A stretch of DNA of 64,000 nucleotides from a virus: positions 17,896 to 81,895 of the IMG/VR virus record IMGVR_UViG_3300042484_000833. The stretch is one strand, 5' to 3'. Of this stretch, positions 55,801-60,266 are shown piece by piece (the first letter of the stretch is position 1; each line of letters begins with the position of its first letter). A program made the position numbers and the translations under genes. The notes beneath the pieces are model-generated. The model was not told the origin of the DNA, did not search any database, and saw only the letters and a program-made list of their open reading frames with translations.

Positions 55801-57846
55801 TATTTGACAAAAGCCAATTGGTTGCCTACAATAGCATCAACAGTTCTTGTTAATGGCGCAGTCGTTGCCTATGAACTATTCAGCACAGACGATCAGTACA
55901 CTGATGTAGTAGGTCAAACATGGAGGAGTCGAGCAGGGATTAGATTTGAAGCAGTACCTCCAGCAGGCGCACTAATTAATTACATTATTGATACATCAGT
56001 TGCAGACCAAACGTCTAGTGTTGTAAAATTAGAAAATTTAACTTACACAAGTGTTGATACATATCCTCTGGGAAATATCATAGGCTTAAATTCTCCACTG
56101 GATCAGAATGTGTTGGTTAAAACTAATCAAACAATATTAAAACCTGCAAGTGCTAATTATTTTATTATTGAAAATTCTATGCTTGAATACTCTTTAAGAG
56201 ATTACAAGTATCTAGGAGTAACTATAAATCCTGGTAACGTTAAAGTCTATAAAGATAATACATTACTGGCATATGGCACAGAATATATATTGGATTTTGA
56301 CTATACTGGAATTGTGTATGGCATTGACTCAACATCTTTAACAATCACCGGCGGCACAGGCTATGTTGTAGGTGATGTATTGGATGCTGTTGGCGGCACA
56401 GTTTCACCTACTGGCAGCTTGGCAAAATTCGAAGTGGTATTTGTAAATGGGTCGGGCAAGATTCAACTATTAGAAATTGTTGACGCAGGATCATATGATG
56501 TGCCGCCTACTAACCCAATTAACCTATCGGGTGGCTCGGGCATTGGCGCAGCGTTATCTGCTAATTTTGAAATTATTCAAGACCAGCCAAACATAACTGT
56601 TAAATTAAAACCCGATGCTTACACTGACGGATCCGCATTAACAGTGTTGGTAGACTCTAACGCAGACTATATTATAAATTCTGATAATTCTATAACATTT
56701 AATAATTCATATCCTTCTAATACACCTTTTGAAATCATAAGTTTTTATAACCACAATATTTTAAAAGTTGAAAGAACTATTGACGAGTTAATCCCTGCTG
56801 CTTCTTTAACAAACGGAACTACAGAATATTACGAACTTGTTAGCAAATTGGGCGGCAACTTTAAATTACGTAACACAGCAGTGTCCGGTGATTTTGTATG
56901 GGTAATTAAAAACGGAGAGCTGTTAATGCATGGCATTGATTATTATCTTCAAGATGATTTTATTACTGTTAAGTTAGCAGACTCATTGTTTAGTTCTGAT
57001 GTGTTACAGGTAATGGCCTTTACAAATGTAGTAGTCCATGAAAGTTTTGCTTATATGCAATTCAAAGATATCTTAAATCGTGTACACTATAAGCGTCTGA
57101 ACAAATCAAAATCTACACTACTTGCTAGGGATTTGTTCCAGTTTGATAAAGAAATTCATGTGGATGATGCTAGTACATTAGACAATCCGATGCCTAGCAG
57201 AAACGTGCCTGGTATTATAGAAATTAACGGAGAACGCATCGAGTACTTTGTAAAAATTGGAAATGTGCTAAGTCAGTTACACAGGGGAACGTTGGGTACT
57301 GGTATGCCTAATTACCACAGCGCAGACAGTTTAGTTCAAGGCCTTGGCGCAAGCGAAACTATTCCGTATAAAGATGAAAGCATCGTTGTAACTCATACTG
57401 TTTCTATAGGCGACCTTGGCATAGTAACATTACCTTATATTCCTAGCATAAATGATATGGAAGTGTTTATAGCAGGGTATAGATTGAAAAAACACCAATA
57501 TAGTGTTTACTCTAATTTAAATTATCCATATAGCACAGAAGGTGATGTGGTGTTTAATGCTGAGTTCGAAATTAACGGCACTGTCCAATTACAATTAAAT
57601 GTGACAGATCTTACAGTCAAAGGGCTATTTGTTCCGGGAGTTAAGATAACTGTGGTAAAACGTCAGGGTAGATTATGGAATGATATAGGTCAACGATTGG
57701 CAAAATCTAACAATCCTATTGCTAACTTCCTTAAAGAAACTGGCACAAACTGGGTAGAAACATACCTAGATAAATATGAAGATAGAGTCTTGGGCGGTGA
57801 CGGAAACCCACTCTCAGCTGGTGACGGCGAACCTTTGGAATACTAA
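43891..57846 (+). CDS. Giant baseplate wedge-position protein (4651 aa) with FG-GAP propeller
   Basis: One uninterrupted frame of about 14 kb lies immediately after gp6 (TGATG junction), where T4 has gene 7 (1032 aa). The N-terminus (RSSADLLPRFYRTPGNKKF, then PAAVIQDYLGNTTFFKDYID and REEFYSWNPNICWDKFVNYQ) is a segment I associate with large baseplate proteins of aquatic T4-like phages. Residues about 198-278 resemble a cupredoxin fold (LFRGQTYIFDINVVGHPFSI, then ITFTVPVDAPDVLFYVSEN) but lack copper-ligand Cys/Met. Residues about 2199-2690 show seven FG-GAP-type repeats, for example FGYDLAIDTNLTIVASAP. GSGY beta modules lie near 3078, 3131 and 3456. The C-terminal 1200 residues are beta domains, ending with HRGTLGTGMP and a terminal GGDGNPLSAGDG. 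The role, baseplate wedge scaffold plus adhesin, is inferred. Confidence 0.88.
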   Translation: MAYSNDQNEPKVPISNVEKRSSADLLPRFYRTPGNKKFLQATVDQLIQPGTVKKLNGYVGRQTAKAVVSSDTFLEAADQTRQNYQLEPAAVIQDYLGNTTFFKDYIDHINHISVFDGVVDNHSRLNREEFYSWNPNICWDKFVNYQQYYWLPFGPRPIEVLGNELEIISTYSVTGVDETDNVAYLFNPEGPLEGLIRNPKIRLFRGQTYIFDINVVGHPFSIKTQRTAGDLYRYTKGVDAYAVENGKITFTVPVDAPDVLFYVSENAVDTGGVFHVLDITENTAINLTTDFVGKKEYVIPNGTAEGLRISNGMKLSFGGQVTPEEYANDFWYVEGVGTAIRLVRDKDLEVRTSFNEETSILFDDNPFDQLPFGDASTLPSTKDYITINRSSSDKNPWSRYNRWFHQDVIIASAAANNVQSGLDQTQRAIRPIIEFNAGIKLHNHGLSSKQNIDVIDNFTKDVFSTIEGSLGYNVDGIDLADAMRVIFTKDTDILVRNKIYRVNFIDVVVPSRQLSFNGTTSVNITNNTFTFASEHGLSSSNRVTYLNNGFDTLPGLTNRQVYYVKVIDSFTIELHTNTALTKQVDIFSAVDAVYKFEVFSGSRRQITLTEESDAVAILYESVTINYGTQETLTSSINGNQGQTYWFTGTTWKLAQIKTKVNQAPLFDLFDKNQISFTDTSVYDGSTFEGNKIFSYKVGTGTVDSELNFPLTYQNINNIGDIVFEFNLLTDKFAYKEITNVLYKDTATGYLKISKDINRAAYENGWTTSLIEDSQPVVRVFKDHIYNGTTIPFPIDVFDNKNDLTDLEVRVYINGNRLAKDQYTVTTSVVRKQVELTTAVTTTDVVTLRCFAKQAKNSNGYYELPISLQNNPLNHNVEQFTLGQVIDHVGSIVDNITTFTGTYPGYGNLRDIGNLSPYGVRFVQHSGPMNLSLYHIGSKSSNVVKAIDMARNDYGKFKRAFIVAATESGIDTDPRRHVDFVLQMINKDRPKTSPYYLSDMFGYTASNRIEYTVLDSRIKTYPLTSKFGLSTLSNKSVNIYLNGDQLVHGRDYVFGDDVFFELLIDIVQDDLIEAYEYETTDGCFCPATPTKLGLYPKFEPKIYLDDTYAEPTRVIQGHDGSITIAFDDYRDDLILELETRIFNNIKCEYNSDIFNIHDYIPGYSRTTLYSFKEFNRILSKYFFQWTTNIQEDYTKHIGYDQTDSFTYNYRGNFTPDNQDVPAAWRGIYTWLLDTIRPHSHPWECLGFSIEPSWWQDVYGPAPYTSDNLILWDDIKEGIIRQPGVPVRRDVKFAKSSLAYGLPVNDQGVLISPKDSGMVSGTIRSGDSGYFEFGDQATVESAWRRSSYYAFALIETCLLMQPNSVLGRCLDRSRIVKNLNNQLVYSETGLRLRLEDIVIPSTSNRNVDTRAYTCGLINYLVDYLSGDNVLRLDEYQLDLTSLTNKITTRIGSFTSQPKYKILLDSKTPSSTGGVFVPEENYYVDLNISSAITKVVYSGVIITKFADGFEVKGYNFDNPYFTYYPSRQDDRVINVGGISEGYITWNSGQIYAAGKIVKNNNQYYRVKTNHTSVETFDSQYYARLAELPVVGGRDAILRKTWDYDEPQTVAYGTKITTIQAMVDFLQGYGAYLEQQGFVFDDFNNELAVITNWETSVKEFLFWSTQNWAAGAVISLSPAANRLIFKSNIAAVDDLTDPFYGYSIFRVDGQKLDPEFITTYRKDGEFTLQPQDTNHGIFGATLFLVQKEHIVVLDNTTLFNDTVYDPEAGYRQERVKVLGYVTSNWNGSFEIPGFIYDRAIVNAWTPWTDFALGDIAKHKEFYYSAKSFLVGTETFNDDSWVLLTEKPKAELLPNWDYKAETFADFYDLDTDNLDSGQQKIAQHLIGYQKRQYLENIIQNDVSQYKFYQGMIIEKGTQNVLNKLFDVLSADGMESLTFDEEWAFRVGEYGAVDTFDEVEFKLDEREFKTNPQPIELVNSIDPLLTDFVYRQRPVDVYVKPYNYTNDIWPVKTTGTYLRTPGYIRSEDVKLSIDNLQDLITVDISSFKEGDYVWCAFENRDWNVYRFSKTPFKINNITYSNKVITIVCDKVITLTVGDVVGIENSVSVQGFHIVASVSLNTFTVSKEVQGWQTWTDQDTVLSYQFNLHRVENIDNANSIIPRYIKPNELIWADNNGHSKWSTYQYAPVYSQGTILNIDVRTNLNFGLATAITDDGNVAAVTDIDGVTIYEKSSSDNVWLSKQRILTTAVLSPGEFGSLIKFSKDGRWLAISAPLADIGFTNQGCVFLYEQGTDGQFDLSNTIVSPVPSAGEKFGINLAFGRKPNPTVLYSALTGTYTENGNGAVWTVTRIGSSYVLLVSDRGLRYKAGETIVIPGSQLGGTNVDNDLTIIINTVDSVTGSIENFTYTGSGLGDVYILAITAEGYNSNQGRVYTYKFDSITVWNQFVTLSTSTISGDYFGYDLAIDTNLTIVASAPSADTESGKVFVYSYTGSNYSLVKTLVGNIVDNAERFGESVSITTDGDYIAVGSTLMNVSNKKDVGQILIYKQSDSTYTTGTPYQVIDSPRNEVNERYGTDIEFMNNKTLVVFSKNGNIENITVFDELSTTFDNSNLQLIDVAVDVGRIDIFDMYNTKFVYGESLDNISVINSGYGEEIAVGNNTVLVSAIKETSQGFTNSGNVYSYIKPGEKFSWMPIHTQVDSVDIGKIKKVYLYNTVTNELVKYLDVIDPLQGKIPGVADQEIRYKTFYDPAIYSVGTSSVNVDDGMNWTTVQVGQLWWDLTRAKFLDTQSGDVIYRTSSWNTLYETASIDVYEWVETSLLPSAWIKQSSTDAGIARGISGTPKYSDEVYSVKKRYDSVSKTFKETYFYWVKGKKDAPNVSGRTLNSYDVAQLIADPAGYGYSFIAFTGTNSFALVNCEKYLQSNNVALSVQYWLSDNKTSNYHSQWKLLSTNRNTIIPTAIEEKWFDSLIGKDSNDRVIPDTSLPLKNRHGIEFKPRQSMFMNRVEALKVFVESVNASIKNELIADDYDLAELDTYEPIPSAVSGLWDIAIDTDSELRFIPTTLLQTAVLKPIIINGRITGITIVSSGYGYGTLREYPKTNTLDPDRWYGPNVKITGSGINAKIKSIIDAQGKIVDYEIENSGEGYTANTAIIVRDVSVLVRSDSESLDLWSIYSWSARIEQWSRIKSQSYDVRKYWQYLDWYADEYNQFVKIDYLVENTYELTTTYMDVGSIAKVRNVGRGGWLLLLKVADTQTIDYTQNFTVIGRQNGTIKFLESLYQFKASTLGFDGPLFDADIFDNSPTTELRIILETIRDKILIDEYRTSYLKVFFACVRYALSEQTFIDWAFKTSFVKSQHNVGELKQKVTYNSDNLEFFEEYIKEVKPYRTKVREYVSNYTSLDYSQSSVSDFDLLPVVNDNRSVAPLLVQVNDNAEIVTDFSEILTYPWRHWHDTVGFEITSIEIVDGGSGYITKPIVKIYEEYQGIVYKLSNSVAAEAKAYISNGRVNRIELVSSGTRWIRAPRIEIIGGLATTGSAATAVAIIGQGVVRSNYVKIKFDRTSKVYEITELISVETFSGTGSRTQYLLKWAPDIKVGESYVTIDNAEVLRDDYTLEVVKSVTKGYTSYSGQITFKNAPPANSATPVNIRIEYKKDFVHLNAPDRINFYYDPQTGQLGKDLAQLMTGIDYGGVEITGLGFGVNAGWDALPWFSEPWDTIDPEFEDYIVTVSSITYSYRMPYVPEENQQINIYISRYTGTSYEPSIRIDDPNYATILQTNNDALMLSFTGDGEIDIINLPITVALSVDDRLIFRKDTSDGSYGARPDEYDTKLSGGNLAYTSATGLAADDIILDGDDLVSANTSYAPEEVVPGQVMDTVAIKVYHRPSGGCPNIMFNHHRGNASTTDFKIGQYFPNDSSVIVKVDNLIKTLSVDYTIDYQNNNIVFNTAPSQGVAIDILSISFNSANILDLDYFISDGVTTEYLTKANWLPTIASTVLVNGAVVAYELFSTDDQYTDVVGQTWRSRAGIRFEAVPPAGALINYIIDTSVADQTSSVVKLENLTYTSVDTYPLGNIIGLNSPLDQNVLVKTNQTILKPASANYFIIENSMLEYSLRDYKYLGVTINPGNVKVYKDNTLLAYGTEYILDFDYTGIVYGIDSTSLTITGGTGYVVGDVLDAVGGTVSPTGSLAKFEVVFVNGSGKIQLLEIVDAGSYDVPPTNPINLSGGSGIGAALSANFEIIQDQPNITVKLKPDAYTDGSALTVLVDSNADYIINSDNSITFNNSYPSNTPFEIISFYNHNILKVERTIDELIPAASLTNGTTEYYELVSKLGGNFKLRNTAVSGDFVWVIKNGELLMHGIDYYLQDDFITVKLADSLFSSDVLQVMAFTNVVVHESFAYMQFKDILNRVHYKRLNKSKSTLLARDLFQFDKEIHVDDASTLDNPMPSRNVPGIIEINGERIEYFVKIGNVLSQLHRGTLGTGMPNYHSADSLVQGLGASETIPYKDESIVVTHTVSIGDLGIVTLPYIPSINDMEVFIAGYRLKKHQYSVYSNLNYPYSTEGDVVFNAEFEINGTVQLQLNVTDLTVKGLFVPGVKITVVKRQGRLWNDIGQRLAKSNNPIANFLKETGTNWVETYLDKYEDRVLGGDGNPLSAGDGEPLEY

Positions 57847-57849
57847 AAT

Positions 57850-58686
57850 ATGGCTACAATTAACGACTTAAACCCTATATCAGTGCCAGCAGACGACTCT
57901 GTAATAGTTGTTACTGATGCTACTTCCAGTAAAAAAATAACGGTGTTAGATTTAAAATCTAATATTTTTAAACAGGCTAGCAGCACACAGGCAGGCAGTA
58001 TAAAAGTTGGCTCTGGTCTAAGCATAAACACTGATGGTATACTATCTGTATCTAACTACAGCGATTATACGCTTCCAAAAGCAACTACATCTAATTTAGG
58101 CGGTGTAATTATAGGAGCAGGGTTGGCAATAGATACAGCAGGCGTTCTTACTGTTAGTGCTACTACTATTCCAAGTGCTAGTACGTTAGTTTCAGGTACA
58201 GTTAAAGTTGGCACTGGGCTAGTTATGAATTCAGGAGTATTGTCAATTGCGTTTTCTCAATATGAGTTACCCAGCGCAACACAAGTAGTTTTAGGTGGAA
58301 TTCGGGTAGGTTCAGGATTAATCATGGATAACTCTGTGTTGTCCACACAGGCTGACCCTTTTCTTACTGAAAGTGATCAAACAGTAACTAACAATTACAC
58401 TACTGCTGACAATAAAGTAGTTTATAGTATAGGTACAATTACTCTAGATAGAACAGTTACATTTACAGTTGAAAGAAACGCAACTTGGACAATTTACACC
58501 CCAGGCGCTGTTTCAGCTACTATTCCTGTAATCCCTCCAGCATCTCCAATTCAAGAACAAGACACCACAATTATAGCTAATTATAGCATATCCAACAATA
58601 AAATTGCTTCAAGTATAGGGCCTGTTGTTGTTGATCGTAACGTTACCGTAGAAGTTGCACCATTATCTACGTGGATTATATTTTAA
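57850..58686 (+). CDS. Short fibre-like structural protein with repeats (278 aa)
   Basis: It starts MATINDLNPISVPADDSVIV. Residues 45-180 contain four copies of a repeat of the form LGGVxVGxGLxIxxxGxLSV, a beta-prism-like fibre repeat also present in the next gene. The C-terminal 100 residues are a duplicated unit of about 40 residues (NYTTADNKVVYSIGTITLDR and NYSISNNKIASSIGPVVVDR, each followed by V-x-V-x-x-x-x-TWxI). It lies 3 bp after the giant wedge gene. A short tail fibre or baseplate appendage is the most likely role; no adhesin fold or enzyme motif is recognised. Confidence 0.8.
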   Translation: MATINDLNPISVPADDSVIVVTDATSSKKITVLDLKSNIFKQASSTQAGSIKVGSGLSINTDGILSVSNYSDYTLPKATTSNLGGVIIGAGLAIDTAGVLTVSATTIPSASTLVSGTVKVGTGLVMNSGVLSIAFSQYELPSATQVVLGGIRVGSGLIMDNSVLSTQADPFLTESDQTVTNNYTTADNKVVYSIGTITLDRTVTFTVERNATWTIYTPGAVSATIPVIPPASPIQEQDTTIIANYSISNNKIASSIGPVVVDRNVTVEVAPLSTWIIF

Positions 58687-58693
58687 ATAAATA
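58686..58693 (+). promoter_or_regulatory. Putative late promoter (AATAAATA) for the 304-aa fibre gene
   Basis: The plus strand reads AATAAATA, overlapping the stop codon of the preceding gene, 24 nt before the ATG at 58718. The predicted start is near 58699, followed by an AGGAG ribosome site. Confidence 0.55.
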
Positions 58694-58717
58694 CATTATC
58701 ATTAGGAGTATTTCAAC

Positions 58718-59632
58718 ATGGCAAATTTAAAACTTTTGGGGGCATCATCTGGATACACAGAGCTAGCCGCCGCATCAGTTGCCGTACCTACAACATTTAC
58801 ACTTCCGGCAGCTGACGGCACCGCAGGCCAAATATTGAGTACAAATGGCGGCGGGCAACTACAATTTATAACAAACGAAGCAGCTTCTTACAGCTTGCCC
58901 ACCGCTTCAACTACCGTGCTAGGTGGTGTACGAGTAGACGGAACCACTGTTACCATCAACGGTAGCGGCGTTATCAGCTCTGCAAGTGCTTACACATTGA
59001 CTACTGCTAGCTCAACTGTGTTGGGTGGAGTTAAAGTAGGAACCGGTTTAGCCATCAATGCTGGTGTACTCAGTGTTGCTAATACAGGCGCCGCAGCACA
59101 AGCTGACAGTTTAAAAGTAGGCGCCAATTACAGAACCGCAACGATAGACGAAGCAAGTCAAGGTACTAGTTTATCTATCGCTTGCCGAGACATTGACGGA
59201 AATCTAAATGCTGTGCTTTTCCAAGGAACTGCCACTAGTTCATTGTTTGCTGACTTGGCAGAAAAATACGTAGCTGATTCTCGCTATGAAGCAGGCACTG
59301 TTTTAGAATTTGGCGGCATACATGAAGTTACAATAGCTGAAGATGAAACACGCAGGGTTGCTGGAGTTGTTTCTACAGATCCAGGTTTTATAATGAACAC
59401 AGGCCTTGAGTGTAGCGTAAGCAATGGAGAGCACACCGCAGTTTTAGCGTTAACTGGCCGAGTTCCTTGTAAAGTTCGTGGCAATATCAAGAAAGGTGAC
59501 ATGCTTATTAGTGCTGGCGGCGGCTTCGCCCGTCCTAGTAATAACCCTTCTATGGGAACTGTTATTGGTAAAGCGCTAGAAGATTTTGATGGAGATGAAG
59601 GTCTTATTGAAGTTGTTGTAGGCAGAATGTAA
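58718..59632 (+). CDS. Fibre-type structural protein with conserved C-terminal knob (304 aa)
   Basis: The N-terminal half has LPAADGTAGQILSTNGGGQL and two LGGVxVxG repeats like those of the neighbouring 278-aa protein. The C-terminal 130 residues (FADLAEKYVADSRYEAGTVL, then VAGVVSTDPGFIMNTGLE, then LTGRVPCKVRGNIKKGDMLI, then GTVIGKALEDFDGDEGLIEV) form a compact domain I associate with fibre tips of aquatic phages. The LAEKY...VAGVVST...GKALE pattern resembles domains found next to intramolecular chaperones, but no catalytic Ser/Lys of a peptidase S74 was identified. It has its own late box. Probably a short tail fibre or receptor-contact protein. Confidence 0.82.
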   Translation: MANLKLLGASSGYTELAAASVAVPTTFTLPAADGTAGQILSTNGGGQLQFITNEAASYSLPTASTTVLGGVRVDGTTVTINGSGVISSASAYTLTTASSTVLGGVKVGTGLAINAGVLSVANTGAAAQADSLKVGANYRTATIDEASQGTSLSIACRDIDGNLNAVLFQGTATSSLFADLAEKYVADSRYEAGTVLEFGGIHEVTIAEDETRRVAGVVSTDPGFIMNTGLECSVSNGEHTAVLALTGRVPCKVRGNIKKGDMLISAGGGFARPSNNPSMGTVIGKALEDFDGDEGLIEVVVGRM

Positions 59633-59652
59633 TTCATAATAAAGAGAACAAT

Positions 59653-60264
59653 ATGCAAGGTAAAGATCTATCTGGAATTCTAGTTGAAGGCCATATCAAA
59701 ATTTGGTATCCTGAAACAGGCGAAGTGGCAGTAAACAAACGTAATGCTATTCATTATGAAAATATGAGTGTTGCCCTTGCCGAGAGTTTAGCCAACGAAG
59801 GCCAAGGATTCATTAGTTCAATGGCATTTGGCAATGGCGGTACTAGCGTAGATCCTACAGGTATCATCACTTATCTTACTCCTAACTCGACTGGTACTAA
59901 TGCTAGTCTGTACAATGAAACTTATACAAAAGTGGTAAACGATAGACTAAGTTCTAATCTTGATCCGACTCGTAATAGAATTGAAACACGTCATGTAACT
60001 GGTAAAAATTATACTGATGTATTTGTAACCTGTTTACTAGATTATGGTGAGCCTAGCGGTCAAGAAGCATTTGATAATACCAGTAATAACGATAGTGCTT
60101 ATGTATTCGATGAACTAGGTTTAGTTTCGTATAGTACAACTAATAATCCACGATTGCTAACCCATGTTATTTTTCATCCAGTACAAAAGTCATTAAACAG
60201 GCTTATTCAAATCGACTACACTGTTAGAATTCAAAGTCTAACTGGATTAAGTGAGGTTGCGTAA
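59653..60264 (+). CDS. Conserved structural protein of unknown role (203 aa)
   Basis: The N-terminus, GHIKIWYPETGEVAVNKRNA followed by IHYENMSVALAESLAN, is a motif I associate with a conserved virion protein encoded among baseplate/fibre genes of aquatic T4-like phages; its function is not known to me. Further landmarks are SSMAFGNGGTSVDPTGIITY, NRIETRHVTGKNYTDVFVTC and FDELGLVSY. The C-terminus (LIQIDYTVRIQSLTG) is a beta strand pair. It lies between two fibre-type genes, with a 20-bp gap before and 2 bp after. An adaptor linking fibres to the baseplate would be a reasonable guess. Confidence 0.78.
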   Translation: MQGKDLSGILVEGHIKIWYPETGEVAVNKRNAIHYENMSVALAESLANEGQGFISSMAFGNGGTSVDPTGIITYLTPNSTGTNASLYNETYTKVVNDRLSSNLDPTRNRIETRHVTGKNYTDVFVTCLLDYGEPSGQEAFDNTSNNDSAYVFDELGLVSYSTTNNPRLLTHVIFHPVQKSLNRLIQIDYTVRIQSLTGLSEVA

Positions 60265-60266
60265 AG

